Below are positions 37,292-47,140 of a stretch of DNA of 61,465 bases, one piece after another (the stretch's first letter is position 1; the number at the start of each line of letters is the position of its first letter). A program made the position numbers and the translations under genes. The notes beneath the pieces were generated by a model. The model had not been told where the DNA came from and did no database searches. It worked only from the letters and a program-made list of their open reading frames with translations. The stretch is from Proteiniborus sp. DW1 (GTDB lineage Bacteria > Bacillota > Clostridia > Tissierellales > Proteiniboraceae), in contig NZ_FMDO01000039.1 in assembly GCF_900095305.1 (NCBI RefSeq), forward strand, positions 1-61,465. Reading direction: 5' to 3'.

Positions 37292-37325
37292 AAAGAAAAC
37301 TCAATGTATTAAAATCACTGAGTCT
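37292..37325 (-). terminator. Terminator after rnpB
   Basis: ACTCAGTG pairs with CATTGAGT (one G-T pair) around a 9-base loop, then TTTCTTTAT on the minus strand. Confidence 0.75.
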
Positions 37326-37339
37326 TCATGAATAATATC

Positions 37340-37720
37340 AAGTAAGTCTATAAGCCGAGTTCTGTATCAAATGATCATCTATCTAGACCTATTGTCGCCA
37401 ATAGGCTCAAGCGACCTACCTACGGGAGACGACGGGCAGCCGTTTTTTCTAGTCCCTACTTGGTCTTGCTCCAGATGGGGTTTACATAGCAAACTAGTCA
37501 CCTAGTCTCTGGTGAGCCCTTACCTCACCTTTCCACCCTTACCAGATAACACTATATGTTATTTCACTACAAAATCAGTAATCATACTGTATTTTAAGTT
37601 CTGGCGGTATCTCTCTGTTGCACTTTCCTTGGAGTTGCCTCCACTGGGTATTACCCAGCACCCTGCCCTATGGAGCTCGGACTTTCCTCATGCCAATGCA
37701 TGCGATCATCTGACTTACTT
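37340..37720 (-). ncRNA. rnpB: RNase P RNA (class A-like)
   Basis: The RNA component of RNase P, which matures tRNA 5' ends. Conserved stretches on the minus strand are GAGGAAAGTCCGAGCTCC near the 5' end, GGTAAGGGTGGAAAGGTGAG in the middle, and the universal AACTCGGCTTATAGACTTACTT at the 3' end. The ends pair (AAGTAAGTC with GACTTACTT) as helix P1, fixing the boundaries to within a few bases. A strong sigma-A promoter lies just upstream and a terminator downstream. Confidence 0.97.
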
Positions 37721-37742
37721 AACTATTTAGTTTGCATAATAA

Positions 37743-37771
37743 AATATACCATGTTCTATACCTAAAGTCAA
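37743..37771 (-). promoter_or_regulatory. Sigma-A promoter of rnpB
   Basis: TTGACT, a 17-bp spacer and TATATT on the minus strand; the expected start is about 15 bases before the mature RNA end. Confidence 0.8.
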
Positions 37772-37846
37772 ATTAAAATAATTACTATTATGTCAATATT
37801 TTGAAATCAAAATCCTTATTAATATTAAAATAATAATAAATACTCC

Positions 37847-38572
37847 TTACATAACTTTTTTTGATTCCTCATAATATAGAATTCGTCCACAATTATCACA
37901 ATATGTTATTTCATCTTTGTTTTTTAGTTTGGACATAATGAACAAAGGTATAGTCATATGGCAACCATTACATTTCCCATCATACACTTGAGCCAGCACT
38001 TTTCCTTTAGTTTCTTTAAGTGTGTAATATTTTTTTCTAAGTTCTTCTGTTAAGTTAGATGATATCTTATCTATAATTATCTTCTCTCTCTTGATCTCCA
38101 GCTTTATTTGGCTTAATATTGACTCATATTCTTGTGACCTATTTTTTATTTCTTCTTTAAGCTTGTTATATGTATCAAGCACTTCAATTAAATCTTGTTC
38201 TAGCCTTTCTGTCTCTTCCATCAAACATAATATGTCTTTCTCTAATTTACTTGACTCTTTCTTAATATCCATAGCTTCTTTATTCATAAATGTCAATTGT
38301 TTAAGATCTGAAATACTGCCATCATAGAGTTTTTTTTCAATATCTTTTAGCTTTACTGACATATAATCCAGCTTACTATTGGCTCTTTGAATTTTTAGTT
38401 CATTTACTTCTTTTTGGGTTTTCTTATTAGTTACATCATATTCAAATTGCTGAAGCTTAACTACCAAATCATCCATTTTCTTTTCTTTATCAACTTCCTT
38501 AAGCTTTTGTATTAGTTGTGCCAATCTCCTATCATGTTGCTGCATCCTCCATAATAGCTTTAGCTGACTCAT
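37847..38572 (-). CDS. Coiled-coil protein with C4 zinc ribbon
   Basis: 241 aa. A long antiparallel coiled coil (about residues 15-185) is followed by a zinc ribbon with CNGCHM and YCDNCGR (about residues 202-232). This architecture fits the C4-type zinc-ribbon family (HP0958/CdsZ-like). Its partner is unknown here. It lies 39 bases after the Nif3-like gene, consistent with one operon with trmK. Confidence 0.88.
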   Translation of the reverse strand: MSQLKLLWRMQQHDRRLAQLIQKLKEVDKEKKMDDLVVKLQQFEYDVTNKKTQKEVNELKIQRANSKLDYMSVKLKDIEKKLYDGSISDLKQLTFMNKEAMDIKKESSKLEKDILCLMEETERLEQDLIEVLDTYNKLKEEIKNRSQEYESILSQIKLEIKREKIIIDKISSNLTEELRKKYYTLKETKGKVLAQVYDGKCNGCHMTIPLFIMSKLKNKDEITYCDNCGRILYYEESKKVM

Positions 38573-38611
38573 CTTTACTCCCCCCTCAAGGTAAATAAAT
38601 GGTAAATGTAA

Positions 38612-39718
38612 TTATATAGTCATAAAAGGTATACTTTTATCATTATAGCTTATTACCTTAACATCATCACTAACAGCTTCCTCTAAAAACTCCTTAATAT
38701 ATGGTAGCACTATTTTTTCAGTATAAAAGTGCCCTGCATCAATTATGGATACTCCTGTCTCTAGAGCAAGCTGAGCATCATGATATTTTATGTCCCCTGT
38801 AATGTATACGTCAGCTTTTTTTAAATATACATCCTTTATAAAAGCACTTCCACTTCCCCCACATATTGCAACTTTTTTTATTTTTGATTTAGGGTTCCCA
38901 TATAATTTTACACTATCACACCCCAAAACTTCTTTAACAAATAGTGCCATATCATATAAGGTCTTTTCTTTTTCTAATTCCCCAACTCTACCATACCCAT
39001 ACTCTTTACCTTCGTTATGAAGCTTATATACATCATAAGCAACTTCTTCATAAGGATGGACTTTAGTCATAGAACAAATTACATTATTTAAATTTCGCTC
39101 ATCGACTATAGTTTCAATTTTAACTTCTTCTACATATTCTATTTTGTTTGCTTCTCCTATAAAGGGGTTAGTTCCTTCTCTAGGTTTAAAAGTGCCTGTC
39201 CCTTTCGTATTAAAAGTACAATGACTATAATTACCTATAAATCCCCCTCCACTATTAGCCATAGCCTCCCTCACACTGTCACTATGTGAAATTGGCACAT
39301 AAACCGCTATCTTATATAGTTTCTCGCTATAGCTCCTTGTTAGCACTTCTGTATTTAATAACTTTAGATGCTTACCTAGCACCTCGTTAATTCCATTTTC
39401 TGCCGAATCTAAGTTTGTATGAATACTATATACTATTATATCATTTTTTATTAAATCTGTTATCATCCTGCCTTTGGCGCTATCTTGTAAAATAGATTTT
39501 ATTGGTGTGAAAAAAAAGGGGTGATGAGAAATAATCATATCTATGTTATTATCAAGTGAGTATTTTACAGTAATTGGACTTACATCTAATGTAACCAAAA
39601 TTTTCTTAATGTCTCTTTCTAGATCACCTATTTGTAAACCTGAATTATCCCAACTTTTCTCAATTAGCTTAGGAGGGGCTATGCTGTCTATTATCTTAAT
39701 AATATCTCTAGCTAACAT
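38612..39718 (-). CDS. Nif3-like dinuclear metal-centre protein
   Basis: 368 aa DUF34/Nif3 protein. Metal-binding residues are in ISHHPFFF and YSIHTNLDSAENG at the N-terminus and in DAGHFYTEKI (about residue 326) at the C-terminus. The middle (about residues 130-235) is the inserted PII-like domain seen in Firmicute members. The family's biochemical role is unsettled; GTP cyclohydrolase-like folding is known. The start overlaps the end of trmK by 7 bases (SD AAAGGAG), a conserved pairing. Confidence 0.93.
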   Translation of the reverse strand: MLARDIIKIIDSIAPPKLIEKSWDNSGLQIGDLERDIKKILVTLDVSPITVKYSLDNNIDMIISHHPFFFTPIKSILQDSAKGRMITDLIKNDIIVYSIHTNLDSAENGINEVLGKHLKLLNTEVLTRSYSEKLYKIAVYVPISHSDSVREAMANSGGGFIGNYSHCTFNTKGTGTFKPREGTNPFIGEANKIEYVEEVKIETIVDERNLNNVICSMTKVHPYEEVAYDVYKLHNEGKEYGYGRVGELEKEKTLYDMALFVKEVLGCDSVKLYGNPKSKIKKVAICGGSGSAFIKDVYLKKADVYITGDIKYHDAQLALETGVSIIDAGHFYTEKIVLPYIKEFLEEAVSDDVKVISYNDKSIPFMTI

Positions 39719-40404
39719 AACTCCTTTAAAACCTCCTTATAATTAATTAGCTTGCTTTTCAAATATTCATATCTAAGCTTACCTTCTGCTGTTTCAGTAT
39801 CACTTAAATTTATAAGCACTTTTTCTATCTTTTTAATTTTGCTTTCGATAAATTCTCTAAGATGTTTATCTTTATTTTCAAATAGCTTTATGCCTATTTC
39901 GTAGTATATATCCTTGTCTATTTTTTCTTTACCATGGATTACTTCCATAACCTCATATAATTTACTTCCTTCTTTTGCAAGCTTCTCGTCTATAATCGTA
40001 TAGTCGTTGTTATATAAATATCTCCTTAATTCTGCTGAAGCTACCATAGGCTGAAGTATAAAGCGTTTTGCTGTCTCTGTAATCTCTTTGGAATTATCAA
40101 GAATTTCTGCAATTAAGTGCCCTCCCATACCAGCTATTATTATGGTATCAACTTCATTAGGTAATAAACATTTAAGTCCATTTCCTAACCTAGTTTCTAT
40201 AAATTCCCCGTAGTTTTTTTTATCAATATATGATTTGGCATTTTCCAATGGTCCAATATTTATATCAGTTGCAATAATTCTACTAGCTATTTTATTACTT
40301 ACAAGATAAACAGGAATATATCCGTGGTCTGTACCTATATCTGCTACTACAGCTTCTTTTGGAACATAATCTGCAATAGCTTGTAACCTTGGTGATAATT
40401 TCAT
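39712..40404 (-). CDS. trmK: tRNA (adenine(22)-N1)-methyltransferase TrmK
   Basis: 230 aa SAM-dependent methyltransferase. The SAM motif is VVADIGTDHGYIPVYL (about residues 19-34), followed by NGLKCLLPNEVDTIIIAGMGG and ILQPMVASAELRRYLYNN. A C-terminal coiled coil (about 175-225) is typical. It makes m1A22 in tRNA. It lies between rpoD-dnaG and nif3 as in Bacillus. Confidence 0.94.
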   Translation of the reverse strand: MKLSPRLQAIADYVPKEAVVADIGTDHGYIPVYLVSNKIASRIIATDINIGPLENAKSYIDKKNYGEFIETRLGNGLKCLLPNEVDTIIIAGMGGHLIAEILDNSKEITETAKRFILQPMVASAELRRYLYNNDYTIIDEKLAKEGSKLYEVMEVIHGKEKIDKDIYYEIGIKLFENKDKHLREFIESKIKKIEKVLINLSDTETAEGKLRYEYLKSKLINYKEVLKELC

Positions 40405-40423
40405 ATAATTACCCCTCTAATAA

Positions 40424-41143
40424 TTATTTCAATACACTTGGCAGTGACTCGACAAATTTACGAAAATCTTCCATACTTCCCTTATAATCGGATATATATT
40501 CTGGCGATTTCCTATCTATTAAGCAGTCATCTACTAAAAAAGTTTTTATTCCTAAAGTTGATGATATCATATCTTCCTGTACATCATTCCCTACCATCAT
40601 ACAGTTTTCTGGTTTCTTATTGATAATTTCTAATATTTCTTCATAATACTGTTTATTAGGTTTACAAAAATGCATATTTTCATAAGATGTAATAAAATTA
40701 AAGTCACTAATATTTAGTCCTGCCCATTCAATTCTATGATTTATAGCTTCCTTTGGAAATAATGGATTAGTAGCTACAACTAGTGTATACCCTTTCGCTT
40801 TTAGTAACTTAATAATATCACTAACAATAGGATTTGGTTCTACTTCATCTTTAATATTCGCAAAATCCTTCATGTAGAACTCATCAAAGATTGGATGCAA
40901 ATCATCTAAATTATGGTCTATTCTTTTCTGAAAATCTTCAAAGAAACAATCTTTATTAGTTTTTTCTTTTTCTATATTAGAAATCATATATTTTGTAGAA
41001 GCCCAAACTGCATCCTGAAGTGTTTTGGGCTCAAAAATAGAAGCAAACTTATTGCATAATTCGTTGAAATATCTTAATGTGAACTTCTCCATATCTAATG
41101 GGAGTAAAGTTCCATCTAAGTCAAATAAAAAAGTATCTACCAT
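40424..41143 (-). CDS. HAD superfamily hydrolase
   Basis: 239 aa. Motif I DLDGTLLPLD (about residues 8-17), motif II VVATNP, motif III Lys in FCKPNKQYYEE, motif IV MVGNDVQEDM. A helical cap (about residues 20-105) suggests a subclass I phosphatase. The substrate is unknown. It lies between rpoD and trmK. Confidence 0.9.
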   Translation of the reverse strand: MVDTFLFDLDGTLLPLDMEKFTLRYFNELCNKFASIFEPKTLQDAVWASTKYMISNIEKEKTNKDCFFEDFQKRIDHNLDDLHPIFDEFYMKDFANIKDEVEPNPIVSDIIKLLKAKGYTLVVATNPLFPKEAINHRIEWAGLNISDFNFITSYENMHFCKPNKQYYEEILEIINKKPENCMMVGNDVQEDMISSTLGIKTFLVDDCLIDRKSPEYISDYKGSMEDFRKFVESLPSVLK

Positions 41144-41183
41144 TTTGATCCTCCATCAATAAATAATTAAAAATCATAATTAA

Positions 41184-41203
41184 AGATTCGCAAGTGCGAA
41201 TCT
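41184..41203 (-). terminator. Terminator after rpoD
   Basis: A perfect 9-bp stem AGATTCGCA/TGCGAATCT with a 2-base centre, then TTAATTATGATTTTT on the minus strand. The T tract is interrupted. Confidence 0.7.
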
Positions 41204-41223
41204 CTAAAACTAAGTCTTGTAAA

Positions 41224-42333
41224 CTATTCAAGAAAGTCCTTAAGTTTTTTGCTTCTGCTTGGATGTCTTAGTTTTCTAAGAGCCTTTGCTTCTATTTGTC
41301 TTATTCTTTCCCTTGTAACATCAAATTCTTTACCCACTTCCTCAAGGGTTCTAGCTCTTCCATCATCAAGTCCAAATCTAAGCCTTAAAACTTTTTGCTC
41401 TCTAGGTGTAAGCGTGTCTAGTACTTCAATTAATTGCTCTTTTAGCAATGTAAACGTGGCTGCTTCGGCAGGAGCTTGTGCAGCATCATCTTCTATAAAA
41501 TCACCTAAATGACTATCTTCTTCTTCACCTATTGGGGTCTCAAGTGATACAGGTTCTTGAGCAATCTTCATTATCTCTCTAACTTTTTCTTCGTCTAAAT
41601 TCATCTCCTTAGCAATTTCTTCAGGAGTTGGCTCTCTACCTAAATCTTGTAGAAGTTGCCTTGAAACTCTTATTAATTTATTTATAGTCTCCACCATATG
41701 AACTGGAATCCTAATAGTTCTTGCCTGGTCAGCAATTGCCCTAGTTATAGCTTGCCTAATCCACCAAGTTGCATAAGTACTAAACTTAAATCCTTTTCTA
41801 TAATCAAATTTTTCTACTGCTTTGATAAGCCCAAGATTGCCTTCTTGAATAAGATCTAAAAATTGCATTCCTCTTCCTACATATCTTTTAGCAATACTAA
41901 CCACTAGTCTTAGATTTGCTTCAGCAAGTCTTCTTTTAGCCTCTTCATCACCTTGCTCCATTCTCATTGCTAATTCTGTCTCTTCATCTGCATCAAGTAA
42001 TGGAACCTTTCCTATTTCTTTAAGATACATTCTAACAGGGTCATCTACACTAATTCCTTTTGGAGGTGATAAATCTTCTTTTTCAATGTCTATTATCTCA
42101 TCGTCTTCCATATCTTTATCAATCAATATATCTTCTTCTTTATCACCTACTATATCTATTCCCATTTCTTCGAAATTTTGATATACTTCATCTATTTGAT
42201 CAGTATCCAGATCTAATTCCTCAAGAGTATCCATAATTTCTTTATATGAGAGCATTCCTTGCTTTTTTCCTTTATCTATCAGGCCTTTAACAATGCCCAT
42301 ACTTGGTTCTTTTTGCTTTTCTGAATTGTTCAT
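41224..42333 (-). CDS. rpoD: RNA polymerase primary sigma factor
   Basis: 369 aa sigma-70 housekeeping factor. Region 1.2 has [17 protein letters not shown]; region 2 [19 protein letters not shown] and [17 protein letters not shown]; region 4 [20 protein letters not shown]. It lacks a long non-conserved insert, as in Firmicutes. It lies 25 bases downstream of dnaG with the SD GGGAGGGG. Confidence 0.98.
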   Translation of the reverse strand: MNNSEKQKEPSMGIVKGLIDKGKKQGMLSYKEIMDTLEELDLDTDQIDEVYQNFEEMGIDIVGDKEEDILIDKDMEDDEIIDIEKEDLSPPKGISVDDPVRMYLKEIGKVPLLDADEETELAMRMEQGDEEAKRRLAEANLRLVVSIAKRYVGRGMQFLDLIQEGNLGLIKAVEKFDYRKGFKFSTYATWWIRQAITRAIADQARTIRIPVHMVETINKLIRVSRQLLQDLGREPTPEEIAKEMNLDEEKVREIMKIAQEPVSLETPIGEEEDSHLGDFIEDDAAQAPAEAATFTLLKEQLIEVLDTLTPREQKVLRLRFGLDDGRARTLEEVGKEFDVTRERIRQIEAKALRKLRHPSRSKKLKDFLE

Positions 42334-42358
42334 TTTAGTCCCCTCCCTTCAGCAAAGA

Positions 42359-44185
42359 CTACTGATGTAGCTTTAGTTCCTTGTCTATTTCGATTATTTT
42401 TAAACATAGTTCTCGTATTAATTTCTCAACATCTCCTTTAAAACTATCCTTGTTATTCTGTATATTGGCAATTTGCTCCTTGATATCATTCTTCTGAATT
42501 TTTAATTCATAATAATTTATTTTTTTTATATAATCGTCTGCAGCTTTGACTTTTTCATCTTCATCAAAGTCATCTTCTAAGTTAATAACTTCTTTAAGTT
42601 TTTCAAGCTCTTCTCCTTCAAAGTAAGCAATGATTCTATCTAGATGTATTTCTTCTTCATTGTCATATGCATCAAATATAATTTCAGCAACTCTCCTATA
42701 CACTTGATCTAAAAAATCACTGGGCAAAAATCTTCCTTTTATATGGTTATATATTTTTTTGTCTTTAATTAAAAAATTTAATAAATTCTTCTCCGCCATT
42801 AAATGTCCTGGCTCAAGATTGTACTTCACTGGCAAAATATTATATTTATTAGTATTCCTATAATTATTATTAATATACTTGTCCTTAATACTGGAATTAA
42901 TCTGTCCCTTCTGCTTTATTTCTTCTTTAATTGCTTCTATAGATATATTGGTTTCTAAAGACACTTTATTAATATAAGCATCGCGTTCTATAGGACTTTC
43001 AACTTCTTTAAGCATATTAGATATTTCTTTAGTAAAGTCAATTTTACCTTCTAAAGTATTTAGATTATATCTTTTTTTATAAAATAAAATTTTAAAATCT
43101 AAATAATTGTATGCGTTATTTAAAAAATATTGAAATCTATCCATTCCATTTTCTTTTACAAATTCATCTGGGTCTTTACCTTCAGGAAGAAGAATTACCT
43201 TTGCTTCTATCTTCTCTTCTTTCAAAATATCTAAAGCTCTACTTGCAGCATTTAACCCTGCATTGTCTGAATCATAGCATATATAAATATCATTACTATA
43301 TCTTTTTAACAACTTAGATTGATTAGGTGTTAAAGCAGTTCCTAATGATGCAACACAGTAATTTATTCCATGTTGGTAAAGTGAGATTACATCCATATAT
43401 CCTTCTACTAAAATAATTTTGTTTCTGCAATACTTTTTTGCAATATTTAAACCATAAAGATTATTTCCTTTAGAGAAAGCTGATGTATCAGGAGAATTTA
43501 AGTACTTAGGCTGAGCATTCCCAGTTGTTCTCCCTCCAAAGCCAATTACACGTCCCCTAGTATCTATTATAGGAAACATAATTCTTCCCCTAAATCTATC
43601 ATAGTATCTATTACCATCACTATGCTTTACAACCAGACCTGACTTCTCAATCTGTTCTAATGAATATCCTCTATTTAACAAAAAAGATAATACATCATCC
43701 CAGCTATCTCTTGAATATCCAATTCCATATGCTCTTATGGTTTTTTCTTTCAATCCTCTATTATATAGATAATCTAGAGCACTTCTGTCATTTAACAAGT
43801 TATTATGAAAATATCTTGCAACCTCTTTATTTATATTAGTTGCAATTTCTTTATCTTTTTTAGTTTTTAAATCTACATTTGCTTCTTTTTCATCTATTGT
43901 TATATTCACCCTATTTGCCAATAATTTTACTGCTTCAATAAAGTCTAAATTTGTGTATTTCATAATAAATGATATGACATCTCCACCTTCTCCACATCCA
44001 AAACAATGGTATATTTGCTTAGAAGGAGAAACAGAAAACGAAGGTGTCTTTTCATTATGAAATGGGCATAATCCAATAAAATTTGCTCCTGCATGTTTTA
44101 GTGTAATATACTCAGTGATAACATCTACTATGTCATTACTTTCCCTAATATCTCTTATAATATTCTCATCTAAAATATATGGCAT
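42359..44185 (-). CDS. dnaG: DNA primase
   Basis: 608 aa. The CHC2 zinc site is C40, H43, C61 and C64. The TOPRIM core has KIILVEGYMDVISLYQHG and YICYDSDNAG. The C-terminal DnaB-binding domain spans about residues 470-605. It makes RNA primers for replication. SD AAAGGTGG precedes the ATG. Upstream lie a sigma-A promoter and a Spo0A-box palindrome. Confidence 0.97.
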   Translation of the reverse strand: MPYILDENIIRDIRESNDIVDVITEYITLKHAGANFIGLCPFHNEKTPSFSVSPSKQIYHCFGCGEGGDVISFIMKYTNLDFIEAVKLLANRVNITIDEKEANVDLKTKKDKEIATNINKEVARYFHNNLLNDRSALDYLYNRGLKEKTIRAYGIGYSRDSWDDVLSFLLNRGYSLEQIEKSGLVVKHSDGNRYYDRFRGRIMFPIIDTRGRVIGFGGRTTGNAQPKYLNSPDTSAFSKGNNLYGLNIAKKYCRNKIILVEGYMDVISLYQHGINYCVASLGTALTPNQSKLLKRYSNDIYICYDSDNAGLNAASRALDILKEEKIEAKVILLPEGKDPDEFVKENGMDRFQYFLNNAYNYLDFKILFYKKRYNLNTLEGKIDFTKEISNMLKEVESPIERDAYINKVSLETNISIEAIKEEIKQKGQINSSIKDKYINNNYRNTNKYNILPVKYNLEPGHLMAEKNLLNFLIKDKKIYNHIKGRFLPSDFLDQVYRRVAEIIFDAYDNEEEIHLDRIIAYFEGEELEKLKEVINLEDDFDEDEKVKAADDYIKKINYYELKIQKNDIKEQIANIQNNKDSFKGDVEKLIRELCLKIIEIDKELKLHQ

Positions 44186-44262
44186 TTAAACCACCTTTGT
44201 TTTACTATTCGTCATAAAAGTTCATTTTCCTTCTTATTGTTTAAGTCTATTTTAATATTCTA

Positions 44263-44291
44263 TTTATAGTATATAGTATACGGAAATTCAA
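44263..44291 (-). promoter_or_regulatory. Sigma-A promoter of dnaG-rpoD
   Basis: TTGAAT, a 17-bp spacer and TATAAA on the minus strand, about 75 bases before the dnaG ATG. Confidence 0.6.
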
Positions 44292-44299
44292 AAACATCC

Positions 44300-44322
44300 A
44301 GAATTATATTCGACATAATTCT
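44300..44322 (-). promoter_or_regulatory. Palindrome containing a Spo0A box upstream of dnaG-rpoD
   Basis: AGAATTAT and ATAATTCT flank a 7-base centre; across the centre the minus strand reads TGTCGAA (44309-44315), an exact core Spo0A box. It begins 8 bases upstream of the -35 of the dnaG promoter. Confidence 0.5.
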
Positions 44323-44337
44323 CTAATCTCCTTCTTT

Positions 44338-45354
44338 TTAATATTGATTCCATGATTTGGGCACAAAGATTTCTTTGTATTTATTAATTACATATCTATC
44401 TGTCATTCCAGCAATATAGTCACATACCATATCCTCTTGATTACAATCCAAGTCATCATAAATGCTTTTATGCTCCCTTGGCAGTTCATCAAAATTATTC
44501 ATATAATATTCATAAAGAAGTCTGATTATTTTTTTTGCCTTTTCTTCTTCACTTTTAGCTTTTCTATTTAAGTAGACGTTTTTAAACATAAAATCCCTTA
44601 ACTTGTCTGTATAATATTTCACTTCCTCACTCATACTAATTTTATCCTTATTGTAGCTATTAAGTATAACATCTTTTATCATGGTATTAATCCTTTCTCC
44701 ATGCTTCTCTCCTAACATCTTTAAACAGTCTCTAGGTAACATGTCCTCTGAAATAATATTTGCCCTCAGTGAATCGTCTATATCATGATTGATGTAAGCT
44801 ATTCTATCAGCAAATTTGATTATTTGCCCTTCTAATGTTACAGCTAGAGAGTCTCCTGTATGATTTAATATTCCATCTCTTACTTCATAGGTGAGATTTA
44901 AGCCCCTTAATTTTCTGGTGCTCTCAAGCAAGTCAACTACTCTAAGACTTTGAACATTATGTTTAAAACCATTTCTATGGATTTCATCTAGTACATTTTC
45001 ACCTGTATGTCCAAAAGGAGTATGTCCCAGATCATGTCCTAATGCAATAGCCTCAGTTAAATCTTCATTTAGTCGTAAAGCTCTTGCAATTGTTCTAGAA
45101 ATTTGAGATACCTCTAATGTATGAGTTAGCCTTGTTCTATAGTGATCTCCTTCAGGTGCAATAAAGACTTGGGTTTTATGCTTTAGTCTTCTAAAGGCCT
45201 TGGAATGAATAATTCTGTCCCTATCCCTTTGAAAATCAGTCCTAATGGAACACTTTTCTTCTTCAATTTGTCTCCCTCTTGAATTCTTACTTAGGGTTGC
45301 ATATTTTGAAAGAAGAATACTTTCCATTTTTTCTGTTTCTATTCTAATATTCAT
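44338..45354 (-). CDS. dgt: Deoxyguanosinetriphosphate triphosphohydrolase-like protein
   Basis: 338 aa HD-domain protein. HD motif residues are in RLTHTLEVSQISRTIARAL and LGHDLGHTPFGHTGE, with FADRIAYINHDIDD completing the site. It is the short, Firmicute type with a RDRIIHSKAFRRLKHKTQV leader. The ATG at 45354 has SD GGAAGG; a longer frame to 45429 lacks one. It lies upstream of dnaG, hinting at a dNTP-pool role near replication genes. Confidence 0.9.
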   Translation of the reverse strand: MNIRIETEKMESILLSKYATLSKNSRGRQIEEEKCSIRTDFQRDRDRIIHSKAFRRLKHKTQVFIAPEGDHYRTRLTHTLEVSQISRTIARALRLNEDLTEAIALGHDLGHTPFGHTGENVLDEIHRNGFKHNVQSLRVVDLLESTRKLRGLNLTYEVRDGILNHTGDSLAVTLEGQIIKFADRIAYINHDIDDSLRANIISEDMLPRDCLKMLGEKHGERINTMIKDVILNSYNKDKISMSEEVKYYTDKLRDFMFKNVYLNRKAKSEEEKAKKIIRLLYEYYMNNFDELPREHKSIYDDLDCNQEDMVCDYIAGMTDRYVINKYKEIFVPKSWNQY

Positions 45355-45501
45355 AAATCTGCACCTTCCTGAATAATTAGTATCTTGAGTTTTGCCAATA
45401 AAAATAATTTTATTATATATATACCACAAAATTACCCATAATCCTTTATTGATTTAAAACTTTATCCATAGATTTAAATAACAATATGGATAAAGCAAAA
45501 A

Positions 45502-45526
45502 GAGTACTGCATTGAATGCAATACTC
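45502..45526 (-). terminator. Terminator after the PPDK regulator gene
   Basis: An 11-bp stem GAGTATTGCAT/ATGCAGTACTC (one G-T pair) with a 3-base loop is followed by TTTTTGCTTTA on the minus strand. Confidence 0.88.
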
Positions 45527-45536
45527 ACAAAACATC

Positions 45537-46352
45537 TTATATTTCACTAGTAAGCTTTATCATTTCTAAAATAATACCTGCTGTTTCTTCAACCGCCTTA
45601 GTTGATACATCTATAACAGGGCATCCTAACTTTTTCATGATTTTATCAGAATACTCTAACTCGACTCTAATCCTATCCATACTTGCATAGTTAGCATTGT
45701 TGCTTAATCCTAAAGCCCTTAGTCTCTCTTGTCTAATTTCATTTAATTTAATAGGATTTGCAGTTAATCCTATTATTTTTTTAGAATCTAGTTCAAATAA
45801 CTCATCTGGCGGTGGTACTTCCGGTACTAATGGAACATTGGCCACCTTCAGGTTTTTATGCGCTAAATACATACTAAGAGGAGTTTTTGATGTTCTAGAA
45901 ATTCCCACCAGTACAATATCAGCTTTTTTTATCCCCCTTGTATCTTTTCCATCATCATATTTTACTGCAAATTCTACTGCCTCAACCTTTCTAAAGTACT
46001 GCTCGTCTAATTTTCTAATTATTCCAGCTTCTCTTTTCGGTTCCATACCAACTATGCTTTTAAGAGAGTCAAGTACTGGAGTTAAAAGATCAATAACTTG
46101 GATATTATACTCTTTAGCCTTCTCTAATATGAATACTCTTAATCTTTCAATTACAATAGTAAATACTATTATACATCTCTCATGTTTTGCTTCCTCAAAA
46201 ACTTCTAATATTTGCTCCTCATCTGTAATAAAAGGAAATCTTCTCGTTTCATACTTTCCTGAATTAAACTGACTAATAGCAGCCTTAGCTACTTGTTCAC
46301 CTGTCTCTCCTATTGAGTCAGATAATACATATATTATGGTACTCTTACCCAT
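45537..46352 (-). CDS. Pyruvate,phosphate dikinase regulatory protein (kinase/phosphorylase)
   Basis: 271 aa DUF299 (YqfL) family. It begins with IIYVLSDSIGETGEQVAKAA; the P-loop is GISRTSKTPLSMYLAH (about residue 152). In characterised members it phosphorylates and dephosphorylates a Thr of PPDK. It is paired with the CcpN-like gene 13 bases upstream, as yqfL and ccpN are in Bacillus, so both should control the PEP-pyruvate node. No PPDK gene is in the window. Confidence 0.95.
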   Translation of the reverse strand: MGKSTIIYVLSDSIGETGEQVAKAAISQFNSGKYETRRFPFITDEEQILEVFEEAKHERCIIVFTIVIERLRVFILEKAKEYNIQVIDLLTPVLDSLKSIVGMEPKREAGIIRKLDEQYFRKVEAVEFAVKYDDGKDTRGIKKADIVLVGISRTSKTPLSMYLAHKNLKVANVPLVPEVPPPDELFELDSKKIIGLTANPIKLNEIRQERLRALGLSNNANYASMDRIRVELEYSDKIMKKLGCPVIDVSTKAVEETAGIILEMIKLTSEI

Positions 46353-46365
46353 ACTTAACCTCCTA

Positions 46366-47004
46366 TCAGCTATTGCATAAATCTACAAATACTCTTATTA
46401 CATTAGTTTTAGAAACTCTTCCTATTATTCTATACCCGCTTTTATTATTTATAGAAGCCTCTTCAACTACTGGTAAACTGTCAACTTGGTGTTCAATTAT
46501 TTTAGTTGCAGCATCTAAAACACTTTCTTTAGGTGTAATAGTAATTATATTAGGCATCCTTGTCATAATAACGCCTACAGGAATATTATTCAAATCAATA
46601 CCACCAATAGCATTTTTTAGAAAATCCTTCCTTGATAATACTCCAGTTAATAATCCATCTGATGTAACATAAATAGAACCAACATCTTCTAAGAACAATG
46701 TGACTATAGCATTGTAAACTGTAGTCTGTTCATCTACCACAATAGGCACTGATTTTATTTCCGAAACATTTATACTTTTTATCTGTTCTAGAAGAAATGA
46801 AAAAGCTTCTTTTCCACTATAAAAATAACCAACCTTAGGTCTTGCATCAAGTATTCCTGACATAGTCAATATTGCTAAGTCTGGTCTTATAGTAGCTCTA
46901 GTGAGGTCTAGCTTTTTAGCTATTTCTTCACTAGTTATTGGCTGACTAGTCTTAACTATATCTATTATCCTTTCCTGTCTTTCTGAAAGCTGTATATTAA
47001 TCAC
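46366..47004 (-). CDS. ccpN: CcpN-like transcriptional repressor, HTH plus two CBS domains
   Basis: 212 aa. An N-terminal winged helix (SEEIAKKLDLTRATIRPDLAILTMSG, residues about 24-50) is followed by two CBS motifs (VGSIYVTSDGLLTGVLSRKD and VDSLPVVEEASI). CcpN of Bacillus represses gluconeogenic genes. A GTG at 47004 aligns with the Bacillus N-terminus, but it is embedded in the only SD (AAGGGGTGAT); with that SD the best-spaced codon would be ATA at 46995. The start is therefore open. Confidence 0.9.
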   Translation of the reverse strand: MINIQLSERQERIIDIVKTSQPITSEEIAKKLDLTRATIRPDLAILTMSGILDARPKVGYFYSGKEAFSFLLEQIKSINVSEIKSVPIVVDEQTTVYNAIVTLFLEDVGSIYVTSDGLLTGVLSRKDFLKNAIGGIDLNNIPVGVIMTRMPNIITITPKESVLDAATKIIEHQVDSLPVVEEASINNKSGYRIIGRVSKTNVIRVFVDLCNS

Positions 47005-47140
47005 CCCTTCAACTTTTGGGTATATTCTAAGGTTATTTTAACAGAATTTATAAAATAAATCCATAGGTACTAAAAAGTCATAAAATACGATAAGATATGC
47101 TTTAATGTAGTTAAATCAAATTATATCATATTCCATAAAA

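Noticed and set aside
37512-37730. 72-codon plus-strand frame
   Set aside because: It overlaps the RNase P RNA on the opposite strand and is a by-product of its sequence.
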